The notes beneath the pieces were generated by a model. It saw nothing but the letters and a program-made list of their open reading frames with translations, did not search any database and was not told the origin of the DNA. A program made the position numbers and the translations under genes. A stretch of 64,000 bases of DNA from Usnea hakonensis (Eukaryota > Ascomycota > Lecanoromycetes > Lecanorales > Parmeliaceae): assembly GCA_013423325.1 (NCBI GenBank), contig BLJB01000150.1:1-64000 (forward strand), written 5' to 3'. Below are positions 11,089-21,016 of this stretch, piece by piece; position 1 is the stretch's first letter, and the number at the start of each line of letters is the position of its first letter.

Positions 11089-12738
11089 TCAAAAGTCGAC
11101 GCCATTCATACAGTGTCCACACCACCCGCAGTCTTTATCGCAGAGCCCGTAGTTGAGATCCTCATCGTCAAAAGAAAACGCTGTCCCGCCGTAGTTGAGA
11201 TCCTCATCGTCAGAAGAAAACGCTGTCCCGCCATAGTTGAGATCCTCATCGTCAAAAGAAAACGCTGTCCCGTAGTGACAATTTCCAGGGACGCTTCCTC
11301 CAAATTCGGAAAAGAGATAATCGGGTGGATATGGGAGTCCTTGTTCTTGAGGTTTAGGCACTGCTGCTTGCTTGTTCCTATTTTTTGTGCTTGCTTCTTT
11401 CGCTTTCCTTGGACGGCTTTGACGAGGTTTCGGTCCCATCCCAGTCTGTCCTAGACTTTTATCCTTGGTCGTGGCGGTTTCGCTGCCACTGCCAGCACCG
11501 TTAGGGGGCTCGCTTGCAGCCAGCTTCACACGTGCGGTGTGCGGCTTGCCTGCCAGGTGATCTGCTTTCTGTTCTTCTTGCATCTCCCGGCCACAGGTCA
11601 CGCATGTCCATTTCGAAGGGATCGTGGCAGGGTGCAGGTGAGGGTCTGTGTTCTTGTGTGAATTTCCACCCAGTTTGGTCTTGCTTCTAATTGGGATTTC
11701 AATCTTGAATACTGGGTGTCCAAGCTCTGCCTTCATTCCCGGGCCCTTGTGCGCAGCTTTGGAAGCTGCTATGTTTGCTGACAGCTGCGGTTCTGCCACT
11801 CCTACCGACGCCTGGTATTTGGCTTTTGTCTTTGGCTGCGTTGGTGCTGTTTCCTTGGCTGCTTCTGCTTTCATTGCTACCTTTTGTGCAAGAGTGGGAA
11901 TTGCCTTCTTTCCCTGACCTTCCGTCACAGTGTTAGTGGGGCGATTGCCTTGTTCCAATTGAGCAGGTTTGGCCCATGGACTCCGTGTTTTTTCCCAGCT
12001 ATGAGGCTCATATGATGCTGTATGCGAATCGCGGACCCTTTGCCTTGTTTCAACTTCTACTTTTCTCAACCACTTTTTGGAAATCTTTTGAGTGTAAATC
12101 CTCCACAAGCGAGGAAGATACACAACATCTTGCGTGCAGTACTCAATGGTGTCGTATGGCATCGGACGGGAGTTGAAGACCTGATACGAACCACCAAACT
12201 TGGGGTCGAAATGTAATCGCACCCTTTCTTTGGTAGCTTTCCACGCCGTCGAAGCTTTGCGCGTGAGCTGCGCGTCTCTTTCGATGCACATCGCGAGCCC
12301 GACCACTCTGTCCTTTGAATAGGAGCGGGTCGCAGTCTCTAGGAGCTGGATGTCTTGGATACCCTGCAGTGAGATCTGGAAATGTGCAAAGAGAGCATCA
12401 GAGTCGTTACGGACATCAAAGAACACTTTCGGCACAAGCGCAGACTCGAGGATTGATCGCAGATTTGTTCCAGAACCGTTAGAGGTGCTAAATGCCTCTT
12501 CACCTAGCACGAAAACGTCGATGAGAAATACGTGGTTCTCGGGTAGGACGAAAAGTTGGACGATTGAAATCGAACCATGTCGGGAGAGGTTCACGCCCTC
12601 GACGTCCAGGTACAGGGATGGTGGCTGTGTCGGGATATGCTCAAGTTGATCGATTAGAGATACCACTGAAGGCTTGGAATCAACAATTGTAACCTCCATG
12701 TTGACAGCCATAGCTTTGAAGCTCTCGTAAAATTTCAC
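11089..12738 (-). CDS. 3'-5' exonuclease domain protein (RNase D-like) with zinc finger and repetitive tail
   Basis: A single exon of up to 549 residues; in-frame ATGs at 12711 or 12699 are equally possible starts. Residues ~20-235 form a DEDDy exonuclease domain: SLYLDVEGVNLSRHG holds the first Asp/Glu pair, FFDVRNDSDALFAHF the next Asp, and EYCTQDVVYLPRLW the Tyr/Asp pair. Such proteins trim RNA or DNA 3' ends. The middle is Lys/Ala-rich and disordered. A C2H2-like finger (CVTCGREMQEEQKADHLAGK, then PH) follows. The C-terminus has three 14-residue repeats encoded by a 42-bp tandem repeat, then a Cys-rich tail CDKDCGWCGHC. The fusion of exonuclease, finger and Cys tail resembles fungus-specific proteins without known function. 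Confidence 0.82.
   Translation of the reverse strand: MKFYESFKAMAVNMEVTIVDSKPSVVSLIDQLEHIPTQPPSLYLDVEGVNLSRHGSISIVQLFVLPENHVFLIDVFVLGEEAFSTSNGSGTNLRSILESALVPKVFFDVRNDSDALFAHFQISLQGIQDIQLLETATRSYSKDRVVGLAMCIERDAQLTRKASTAWKATKERVRLHFDPKFGGSYQVFNSRPMPYDTIEYCTQDVVYLPRLWRIYTQKISKKWLRKVEVETRQRVRDSHTASYEPHSWEKTRSPWAKPAQLEQGNRPTNTVTEGQGKKAIPTLAQKVAMKAEAAKETAPTQPKTKAKYQASVGVAEPQLSANIAASKAAHKGPGMKAELGHPVFKIEIPIRSKTKLGGNSHKNTDPHLHPATIPSKWTCVTCGREMQEEQKADHLAGKPHTARVKLAASEPPNGAGSGSETATTKDKSLGQTGMGPKPRQSRPRKAKEASTKNRNKQAAVPKPQEQGLPYPPDYLFSEFGGSVPGNCHYGTAFSFDDEDLNYGGTAFSSDDEDLNYGGTAFSFDDEDLNYGLCDKDCGWCGHCMNGVDF
11149..11273 (-). repeat. 42-bp coding tandem repeat, 3 copies
   Basis: Three nearly identical 42-bp units lie at 11149..11190, 11191..11232 and 11233..11273, the last slightly short. 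They encode GGTAFSFDDEDLNY-like acidic/aromatic repeats with one Phe/Ser difference. The low divergence means recent expansion or ongoing homogenisation, so copy number probably varies between strains. Confidence 0.9.
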
Positions 12739-13648
12739 TCGCTTGTTGCGTGGAATTTATAGGGGTGGACGGTCAGCTGTTTTATCGAGAGCGGGGCAGA
12801 TGATGTATCATGCAAGCGAACGGAAGCCTAGACTTCCATTGGCTTTCCCAACCCGTGTGGCATGCAAGGCTGCCATTGCAACCTTCTAAAGCGCGCAGGA
12901 TAGCCATATCATACCGTAAGTGACGAAATTTTGTCCAAAAGTGTTGTAATGGTGGAAGGTGAGTGATACACTTTTGAAGCAAAACTCCCATCCTCACTGC
13001 TTTAGCTGCCAGGAATGCCATATCAAGCTCAACATCGATGACTGCGAATAGAACCGTGGCATTCTATCGGGGAACGTGCTTTCAAGGCCTTGCAGATACA
13101 CCTTCGTCTCGCGTCGAAGAATGAATCGCCAACATGGGATGGCCGCCTACCAGAGGCAACTTCAAGTGTCCAAGGGTACTCAGTACTTTTGCAACGTGAA
13201 AAGTCGATGACTATGCATCTCCCGATTCACTAGGCGCCTAAAGAGGTCGTTATTGCAAAACCTTTACAGATGGCAATGGTGCTTGAGGATGGTATAATCT
13301 TCCGCTCTTGAGAGACCGAGACTTGCATAGAGCAGAATGATGGAAATTGGTCAGAGTGAGACAGTGATGGTCGACTCGGGGTCAAGAAGCTATGAAGGAA
13401 TAGGTGCCTATGGGCCGTGCAAGCCTTTCGTTATGGAACGCGAATGGCGCATCAGTGTTTCAGAGACTGATCGAAGCCATTGCTTTGAGGCAAAAAGAAC
13501 AGGCCTCTATCCAAGCTTCGAATCATAATGCAGACTGTCAAGATGTGGCATCATCAGAATGACTGCTGCCCTCTCCATCTGTGGCTTTCAGTACTAGTGT
13601 CAGCTCCGTTCTGCTTGATTCCTCAGATTCAGTTGTTTCTGTCCTAGT
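12739..13648. other. intergenic region, no gene seen
   Basis: About 900 bp holding the exonuclease promoter at the left. No frame resembles a known family and no repeat was noticed. It marks the left border of the accessory island. Confidence 0.4.
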
Positions 13649-14636
13649 CTACCTTTGCGTTTCCTCGTCACTAGCGTAGATACCCTGCGCCGTGAGGAAG
13701 ACAACTATGCCTCCCAGGAAGATAAGCCATAGGGAAACAATGAATAGTATCATAGCCACGGAGAAGCCCCAACTGGCTCTAGCCGCCGTTGCCCATCGAT
13801 ACTCAGCGATGATTGTATCCTCTGGTACGGTGACTAAGACTTGCATCGCTGGCAAAATGATTGTAACAGATCCGAATGCGAGGAGTAGGGGTGCGAAGAA
13901 ACGCTCGACGTAGGCTCCGGTGCTCCAATGTATTTCATGGTAATGCCACCAGTCCTTTGAGCTGCGATGACGGAAAACTCGAATAGCCCAGTTGAGTCGA
14001 GTCAGGCGTAGTTGGCCGAAATGATATCGTGAAGAGACTTCACTATCGTCAAGACGTCGAAATGGGTTAATGTAGTTCGTGAGCGGTACCCACTGGGTAT
14101 TTTCGGGGATGAGATGATGCTCGATTACTGTGTGAAGGTCTGATGGATGCTTGATGAGAAGTGCATAGGTGATGATGATGATAGTTACGCAGGAAGCCTA
14201 ATGCGGATCTCGTAAGATAGAAAGCTGAATTGGAGACTTTCGCATCTTGCAGGGTGCAAAGAAAACCCTGCCAAAATTCAAAATTGAAGAAACATTTCGG
14301 TATAGGTTTGATATAGATGACATCGGAGTACCAGACGAGGTGTAGCTTTGGATCTTCTGTGATCACAATGCGCCTTCCTTTGACTTGCTGACGATGTATT
14401 GCATCTATCCGCTTGCTCGACTGAGCTGCTACCAACCACAGGTGGGGGAAAAGGTCATCTGGGATCGGAGTGTCAAGTTCGGTGCGTAGGAATTCTTCGA
14501 CAGCTGCCTGGGAAGAGTCAATGCAAAGCTGGTCAAGGATAGTCGGGTGGATAGCCTCATCATTGAGCTGGTCTTGAATGGAAAAGGGAGGTTCATGGAT
14601 TCCGTGCTTGGAATAGTCAAGGCTGCTATGGAGCAT
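13649..14636 (-). pseudogene. DUF6601 membrane protein, frameshifted
   Basis: The first frame from 14636 gives about 150 residues with the DUF6601 hallmarks DTPIPDDLFPHLWLVAAQSS, IVITEDPKLHLVWYSDVIYI and ALGFLRNY. After a CAT trinucleotide run (about 14165-14184) the family pattern continues in another frame (LLIKHPSDLHTVIEHHL, then YHFGQLRLTRLNWAIRVF and IHWSTGAYVERFFAPLLLAF) to a stop at 13649, with two C-terminal membrane segments. Removing about 16 bp at the run would restore an aligned reading. A GT-AG intron of 49 nt (GTAACT...CATCAG) could also rejoin the frames but would delete the conserved LIKHPSD, so I favour a frameshift. DUF6601 proteins are fungus-specific, of unknown function, with predicted C-terminal membrane helices. 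Confidence 0.62.
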
Positions 14637-14808
14637 AGAGCCGGATCAAAGATTGGGCCAAGGGAACACAGTGACGCTCATTCACGTTGGGCCAGGCGAT
14701 GGGCTGGCCACAAGGCTGCAGGATACATGCAGACAAGGCTGAAAGGAAGATTATGCAGTCTCAGAGTATTACGAGGTGTCACAAAACAATGCAGCTATCG
14801 AAAGAAGG

Positions 14809-15129
14809 ATGCTACCTCTTGTTATCCTAGTTGTCTGCCTCTTTGGGTCCACTATCGCTCTGTATATTGTGCAAGGTCCTCTGTACCGCCTATCCGATTA
14901 TTTTGTACCGTCACGGCGAGAGAAGCCTCCGATCTCTGAGTTCGACCTTGTGCCTATCGAATCGAACGTGAAGTCTGCTGATGAGCAAGGAAACGGAATT
15001 GATATTGTCTTTGTCCATGGGCTCGGATCTCAGCCAGATTCGACCTGGCGGGTTGAGAAGAGACTAGGCGCTCTCGATTCACAGCATGGCAAGTGTGCTT
15101 CTATTTCCAGTACGGTACTCTCAAAATGA
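14809..15129 (+). pseudogene. N-terminal fragment of an alpha/beta hydrolase (NLR-type effector domain)
   Basis: About 106 residues: a membrane segment (LPLVILVVCLFGSTIALYIV), a polar linker, then GIDIVFVHGLGSQPDSTWR, which is the first strand and oxyanion region of the lipase-like hydrolase that sits at the N-terminus of many fungal NLR proteins. The family pattern stops at about 15090, and the frame ends after 13 unrelated residues. The nucleophile elbow (GHSxGG) and the rest of the domain are absent. Immediately to the right, on the opposite strand, lies the TPR-ankyrin gene, the kind of domain that forms the other end of such proteins. It could also be a first exon whose downstream exons are lost. 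Confidence 0.6.
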
Positions 15130-15165
15130 TGTTGCAAAACGCCATCCGAATAAATCCGACAAACC

Positions 15166-17331
15166 TCAAGCTCTCCCAGGTTTGACTACCAATCCCCTTC
15201 GAGGGGCAGTACTGAAACTATGGATACCATGCTTGACGCCTTTGGCGAGACTCATGAGCTTGCCTTTCTTCTTTCCGGCATGCGCCTTTGCTACTTGCTC
15301 CTTTCCATTCTTGTCATATGGCATTGAGAACTTGGTCGTTGGTTTTGGGGAGGCGTGGCTGGTCAATCTTTGTGTTTGCGGTTCAGTAGGCTTGAGAGGC
15401 TGCTCTACCGGTTTGAAATCTTCCTCAAGCGGGTTGTCTGGCTCGAGAGACTTTTGTTCCAAAAGTATAGACTTCTCTTTCGATTTCAGGGGTCCGTTGC
15501 TATTCTGAGCTGCTTTTTTCAGTGCTTCTGTGATATCCCAATGCCCCCTTGAAGCTGCTAAGTCGAGCGCCGTTCTTCCTTGGGTATCCACGAGTGCGCC
15601 TTTTGCAATCAGAGACTGTACAATAGTGAGACTTCCGTTCCAGGCTGCAGCTCCGAGTACTGTACCAAAGATTCCGGTCTCGGCATTGGACTTTGCCTTG
15701 GCCTCCAGAAGAATATTGACCATATGTTCCTGACCAGTCATTGATGCTTCGTGGAGGATAGTTCCATACCAGTGATCGGTATCCTCAAGATTGGCACCGG
15801 CACATAGAAGTTTGTCGGCTATATTCTTGTGACCCATGCTCAATGCCAATTGAAGGGCAGAGAAACCATGTCTACCGCGATCTCTCACGTAGGCGCCGTG
15901 TTGGAGCAACCGGGTCACAATGTCAATGTGTCCACCGTACGACGCGGCGCGAAGTGGAGTTTCGAAGATTCCGCCTATCGCATTACATTCATCTCCAGTG
16001 TCTAACAATATCTGCACCGACTTAAGATCCCCTTTGAAACAAGCTGCGTGCAAATCGGTCCCATGAATTCCACAAAATGAAGCCTTGTCTAAGCGTGAAG
16101 GAATAAGATTCTTGAAGTCTGTAGAGATATCACGTGCTACTGCCATTGGTTGTAGATTACTCTGACTTCGTATTTCACCAGTATTCTTCTGGAAGACAGT
16201 GATGTCGTCGCAGAGCTGCAGTTTTCTATGATCATTCCGAAAAGGTGTTTTGAAGAAATCTCTCATATCCTGAGACTCCTTTTGAATTTCACTCTCGGAT
16301 GCACCTAGAGCTTTCTGGAATTTACCAATCTTCTTAAGCGCTTGCTGCGTCCACTCAGTATCTGGGTGAGGGTTTTGACCGAAAAGGGCGTCCTGCTGAT
16401 CCAAGATCTGATACAGAATAGATACAGAGTCTCTAAAACGCGCTCCCAAAGCGTAACTAGCGGCAAGACCACGTTTTGTGGGTACGGTATCAGGGTGAGT
16501 GGAACCAAGCTGCAATACTTGCGCCTCGAGCGTTCGTTCAAAGAGCTCTGTCGCATCCCCAAGACGTTCATCGAACAGCATTGCGTTTGCGAGACGTGAA
16601 GAGGCTTTCAATGACTGTGGATGGTCCGTCCCAAATTTATCTGCAAATCCATCAAAGGCACGTCGCGCAAACTCCTCACCCAGGCGATAATTTCTTTGTT
16701 CAGTAAGTATTTGGGACAATTCTGAAGCAAGATCTAAAGTGAAGGGATCCTCGTTACCATAGAGCTCGTCGGAAACTCTCAAGGCATTTCTTGTTAAAAA
16801 CAAGGACATATCGTAGTGACCATAGTCCCTAAGTATGATGGCAAGAATGGTGACCAAACGAAGATGCATTGCATCCTGATAAGGGCTGCAAGTTTCCTTT
16901 TCCAGGATGTTACGGATCTTTTTGAATGCAATGTCAAATTTTCCCTGGTCTCTCCAAACTAGTGCCAAATTCCCAGCGGTTTGCAATGAGAGACGCGGAC
17001 TTAGTCTGCTGTTTTCTAGAACGCGCATGCACTGGTCCTCAGCTTTAGTATATAGCCCAAATTGCCGTTGAATGGAGGATATTTTCCCTTGACAGAACAA
17101 GAAGACTTGATCTTCCTGTCTTAGTGTCTCTCTTCTCTTCTGCATCACCTCTTCGTAGACTTGTTCAGCGAGTTTCGGATGTCCCTGATCATCAAAGACC
17201 AGAGCCAGTTTCATAAGTCTCTCAATTATGGCATCCTTTCCCAGTAAACCAAGGATCTCCTCCCGACCGTCTTGACTAGCTGACTGCCTTTTTCCTGCGA
17301 CTTTGGCATCTTGGTCTGAGATGCTACACAT
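15166..17331 (-). CDS. TPR-ankyrin repeat protein, NLR C-terminal-like
   Basis: A single exon of 721 residues, with an in-frame stop two codons before the ATG. Residues ~35-330 are tetratricopeptide repeats of the kinesin-light-chain style found in fungal NLRs (for example HPKLAEQVYEEVMQKRRETL and GNEDPFTLDLASELSQIL). Residues ~425-605 hold about five ankyrin repeats (TDLHAACFKGDLKSVQILLD, TPLRAASYGGHIDIVTRLLQ, TVLGAAAWNGSLTIVQSLIA, TALDLAASRGHWDITEALKK). The tail is basic and disordered. No nucleotide-binding (NACHT/NB-ARC) motif is present here or in the 1.1 kb upstream. It is either a stand-alone repeat protein or the surviving sensor half of a broken NLR whose hydrolase half lies at 14809..15129 in opposite orientation. 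Confidence 0.8.
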   Translation of the reverse strand: MCSISDQDAKVAGKRQSASQDGREEILGLLGKDAIIERLMKLALVFDDQGHPKLAEQVYEEVMQKRRETLRQEDQVFLFCQGKISSIQRQFGLYTKAEDQCMRVLENSRLSPRLSLQTAGNLALVWRDQGKFDIAFKKIRNILEKETCSPYQDAMHLRLVTILAIILRDYGHYDMSLFLTRNALRVSDELYGNEDPFTLDLASELSQILTEQRNYRLGEEFARRAFDGFADKFGTDHPQSLKASSRLANAMLFDERLGDATELFERTLEAQVLQLGSTHPDTVPTKRGLAASYALGARFRDSVSILYQILDQQDALFGQNPHPDTEWTQQALKKIGKFQKALGASESEIQKESQDMRDFFKTPFRNDHRKLQLCDDITVFQKNTGEIRSQSNLQPMAVARDISTDFKNLIPSRLDKASFCGIHGTDLHAACFKGDLKSVQILLDTGDECNAIGGIFETPLRAASYGGHIDIVTRLLQHGAYVRDRGRHGFSALQLALSMGHKNIADKLLCAGANLEDTDHWYGTILHEASMTGQEHMVNILLEAKAKSNAETGIFGTVLGAAAWNGSLTIVQSLIAKGALVDTQGRTALDLAASRGHWDITEALKKAAQNSNGPLKSKEKSILLEQKSLEPDNPLEEDFKPVEQPLKPTEPQTQRLTSHASPKPTTKFSMPYDKNGKEQVAKAHAGKKKGKLMSLAKGVKHGIHSFSTAPRRGLVVKPGRA

Positions 17332-18478
17332 GTCTCACAGCTGCTCACAGATGATGTAGTGATGAGTGACAGGGACCATGGACTATTGCGAGAGAATTAT
17401 GATGCGAGGAGAGGCGAGTTTTGATCATCGACGCTTACGAGCAAGGCTTCGTCCGGCTGACCATAAGGATTCGACCGCATGAGAATTGTACGCCTCAATT
17501 TGCGGGGATAACAATAAAGAATCCAATTGGGTCCATGAGTCCATGACATGGAAAGGCCACGCATAAATAATATTAGCATGCGTGTGGTGGCGCAATCATC
17601 GCCCAATAGCGCAAGTCTACGAGGATCAAACGGCAAGGTAGACCAGACCGACATCCTACTGCATTTTGAGGGTCACACTCTGTTGCCCAAAGTCTCCTGA
17701 TTGGCACGGGCTCGAATTTGTCGGTGATATTTGTCACAGTGGCGAAGCCTGCAACCTGTTGGTTGCCGTTGTGCAGCAGATAATCTACCGTTGTAGTAGG
17801 GCGCTAAGAGTAATCGGGGGCTAAGGCCCCCTTCAGGACTCGGTGAGGTGTAGTGGGGCAGGGAGACTTATTCTTAACAAGGCAAAAGGCATCCATAATT
17901 TTAAAAGTCCTTTTTTTAACGGTTCAAGGACAAAGAGTCTGTCTCATATGCAAAGTCGCCACCCGAAGTCATCCCATAATTCTACAATAATAATACAAGC
18001 AGTCATTGCACATGGTCCATGGTCAGAAAGAAATGAAGGTATGATTATTGAGTGCTAGAGAGCATCAGGTTAAAGTATATATGCCCTTTGCCGAGGAATG
18101 GAGTGGCTGATCAATAATGGCAACCTGATCGCTGCATCCTGCATGCAGACCAAGCCATAAACTAGTCTCCCGAGTCATCATCTCTTTTAGTCTAAGAGAA
18201 CAACGTCACTCAAGAACTATTGGCTGAGTCTGTCAAAAAAGTGTGACATCCATAATAGAACATTCTGTACATCTTACACTTAACACCAAAGCGGCATGTC
18301 AGCCCTTTCTCCAGCAGCGAGGCTGAGTGAGGCCATACTTCAGGAGGTATCTCGACTTTATTAATTATGTTGTATGTGAGCATTCATTCCTTCCTACCCG
18401 ATTGGCGCGATCCCAGTTTTCACTTTCTAGTTGTAGCAGAGGCCTGAACACGCGCTGTATCCGTCATTTTTTGGACGA
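17332..18478. other. intergenic region, divergent promoters
   Basis: About 1.15 kb between the TPR-ankyrin gene (minus) and the HET gene (plus). I searched it by eye for a P-loop or NACHT remnant and saw none. Confidence 0.4.
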
Positions 18479-21016
18479 ATGGAGCATTTGAACTCGAAGC
18501 ACTTTACTAAAATTGATCAGATTCCGTTATACGCAAATGTTGACGGGCAGTCAAATCCAAATCCGAATTCAAATTTCCATACGTTTCATCTCAGCGGTCC
18601 AGTCATTGTCTTGGATGACGGGCGTCTGGCACCAAATAAATCAAAGACTGGTGAAACTCCGGACCTCGATCCTTCAATTCGTGACAACAAGTTTGTGCAA
18701 AGCTGGCTCTATTTTGAAGTGTTACGGGCTATCCTTGGTGGTCTTGAAGAATTCGACATTACGGATTTTACTCGAAAAGACAGAGATAATAACTTTTATA
18801 TTACCACTCAAGAATTGCCACGGTACTTAGAGCAATGGCTCAATTTCGAGATGGAGAACCGTCACGGGTCGATGCTGCGTCTGTTACAGGCTCAGTTGGT
18901 TTTAGAGAGAGCCAGGCACTACGTTTTCGAATTCTGCTCCGTTTTTACTCTCGACGCAAAACCCAAGTGGGCACTAGATCACAGAGTCATTATTTCCATC
19001 ATGGTTCTTGGAGAGACCTTGAGTGGCGCATTGGCCAAGATTCAGCGGAATACCAAATTCAGTCTCCGAGGATGGTATGATCATGGCCACAGCAGGCAAG
19101 GGTGGGGCTACAGCGACGTAGTCCTGAAAATGTTTCAAAAGGAACCTCTGTGGTGCTTGAAGACGGTCGCTATGCTGCAAGAAGTGATGAGAAACAGCAC
19201 CATTGGCCTTCTGTATGCTTTGGAGATGCGCCCCGAAGAGCGACCTGGCATAGAGCATGAACGCTGTACGAAGACAGAGTGCAAGGCCACCGTTCAAGGG
19301 AATCCAATTGAGCTTGAAAATCCCAAACCCTTTCACGATCCCAAGTGTAAGAGTGATAAATGCAAAGAAGTGGGGCCGGATACGCAGGACCTGATCAGAA
19401 CCATCGACCTAGGAGAGATCCCTCTACTGCGATATCGACAGACTGCTGGAAAGGTTGATGTGGTTACAATGAACGCTTCCTGCAACAAAGAATATGTAAT
19501 CTTCTCTCATGTCTGGGTTGACGGATTTGGAAACAGGAAGACCAATAAGATGAACCAATGTGTATTAAACATGTTCTGCTCTATCTTCACTGATGTCAAG
19601 AAGGAGAACGTTCACCAGTCAAGGCTTGGCGGTGTCGAGATTCCAGAGAACTTCTGGATCGACACGCTAGCTATACCGATTGGAGAGAATTGCGGCAACC
19701 AGCGGAGAAAGGCGATCAGGAGCATGCATGAAATCTACAAGAATGCAAGATACACAGTTGTTCTAGACTATGGTCTTATGAATAAATACAAGGGAGAAGG
19801 TTATAATGAGCCAGCAATGCGCATCACTCTGAGTAACTGGATGACCAGGCTATGGACTTTACAAGAAGCATTTCTCAGCAATAATTTGTACTTCAAATTT
19901 CAAGACCAACTCTACTCTATGGATCGACTAGAGCGACTTTTTCAAAGTGAAGATGAACCTCTGGATTCGACTCTTGCGTCTCTTTGCCGAACATATTACC
20001 ATGGGATTCTACAGAAGGAGAGTCAAAACATGCATGGGCCAAATTCAGCACCAGAAGAACTCGTGACATCGCCGAGATTCGTTGCTACGGTGTGGAAGGC
20101 TGTGCAATGGAGGACGACAGCCCATCGCCAGCACGAGACGCTGTCTCTTGCGACACTTTTAAACGTCGACACTGATGCTTTTGCTGACTCCAGTGACACG
20201 GTGGAGATCAGAAAGTATAGCGAAGCAGAGCTCAATGAACGAATGCAGAAACTCCTAGATCTTCTTGCCGCCCGTAACCCTTGCGCAATTCCACCAGGAA
20301 TCATTTTTGTGCCGGGTCCACGGCTTCGCCAAAAAGGATACAGATGGGCTCCTGAGACTTGGCTTTCAGGTCATCCAGTAGAGCCGCCAGACCCTGTGAC
20401 AATTCAGGCCAGGACAGCAAGGTTGAATGTGCCGTACGGCCTCGAAGTCTGGTATCCTGGCTTCCGACTACACAAATTGATGAACCCAACAACACTGATG
20501 AATGATTACATTTTGCGGGCAGACAATTCGACGTTTCACTTTCCTGTTGATCGTTCGTTATTGCAATGGTATCGTGCATTGCCTGCCGACAAAACTGTTT
20601 CTCAGCAGTCCAGAGCTCGAAAACAATTTGGAGAAGAACGACCTCGAGACCTTGCTATCATCGCACCCCAGATGTTAGCATCTAATTCGAAAGAAATCGG
20701 ATTGCTTGTCGAAATTTCGAGAGAGCAGAGTAGTATATTATTTGTGGAAATTCTTCAAAGAATATATATCAACGGAGAGAGTGACCCCAACGTGATCCAG
20801 GATTTGCGAGCCAAATTCTTAGAATCCAGATCCAGCTTCATGCTTTGTGGGGAAAGGCTACCATCCGACCAGCATTGGTGTGTCGATGGCAGGGACGATG
20901 CACAGCCTGCAGAGCCTTCCACAACGGATCAAGATGACAAGATCAAAATGCTAGAGCAAGGGTCCCGCAGCAAGACTGTGCCCTCTTACTTTAGATCTGT
21001 CTTCGGAATGTCTTAG
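18479..21016 (+). CDS. HET-domain protein (heterokaryon incompatibility-like)
   Basis: An intronless 845-residue protein. The HET domain spans about residues 335-465: EYVIFSHVWVDGFGN, then ENFWIDTLAIPIG, QRRKAIRSMHEIYKNARYTV and NWMTRLWTLQEAFL. This is the canonical order (SHxW, WID, aW(T)LQE), with the usual CIxQ region altered to LAIPIG. The first ~330 residues are a helical region of unknown fold with two Cys pairs (C263/C268, C290/C295) directly before the domain. HET domains trigger programmed cell death when vegetatively incompatible hyphae fuse. The atypical spacing and long N-terminus place it in the divergent HET class. It sits 630 bp upstream of a polytopic membrane protein on the same strand. 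Confidence 0.87.
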   Translation: MEHLNSKHFTKIDQIPLYANVDGQSNPNPNSNFHTFHLSGPVIVLDDGRLAPNKSKTGETPDLDPSIRDNKFVQSWLYFEVLRAILGGLEEFDITDFTRKDRDNNFYITTQELPRYLEQWLNFEMENRHGSMLRLLQAQLVLERARHYVFEFCSVFTLDAKPKWALDHRVIISIMVLGETLSGALAKIQRNTKFSLRGWYDHGHSRQGWGYSDVVLKMFQKEPLWCLKTVAMLQEVMRNSTIGLLYALEMRPEERPGIEHERCTKTECKATVQGNPIELENPKPFHDPKCKSDKCKEVGPDTQDLIRTIDLGEIPLLRYRQTAGKVDVVTMNASCNKEYVIFSHVWVDGFGNRKTNKMNQCVLNMFCSIFTDVKKENVHQSRLGGVEIPENFWIDTLAIPIGENCGNQRRKAIRSMHEIYKNARYTVVLDYGLMNKYKGEGYNEPAMRITLSNWMTRLWTLQEAFLSNNLYFKFQDQLYSMDRLERLFQSEDEPLDSTLASLCRTYYHGILQKESQNMHGPNSAPEELVTSPRFVATVWKAVQWRTTAHRQHETLSLATLLNVDTDAFADSSDTVEIRKYSEAELNERMQKLLDLLAARNPCAIPPGIIFVPGPRLRQKGYRWAPETWLSGHPVEPPDPVTIQARTARLNVPYGLEVWYPGFRLHKLMNPTTLMNDYILRADNSTFHFPVDRSLLQWYRALPADKTVSQQSRARKQFGEERPRDLAIIAPQMLASNSKEIGLLVEISREQSSILFVEILQRIYINGESDPNVIQDLRAKFLESRSSFMLCGERLPSDQHWCVDGRDDAQPAEPSTTDQDDKIKMLEQGSRSKTVPSYFRSVFGMS

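Noticed and set aside
11149..11273. Regular repeats that could suggest a CRISPR-like array
   Set aside because: Units are contiguous without spacers and encode protein repeats.
14138..14186. Possible 49-nt intron repairing the DUF6601 frame
   Set aside because: It would delete the conserved LIKHPSD segment and has no clear branch site; a frameshift explains the data better, although RNA data could reverse this.
17455..17480. B-box-like GGTCGAATCC on the minus strand (possible tRNA)
   Set aside because: One base short of the consensus and no A box or cloverleaf could be drawn.
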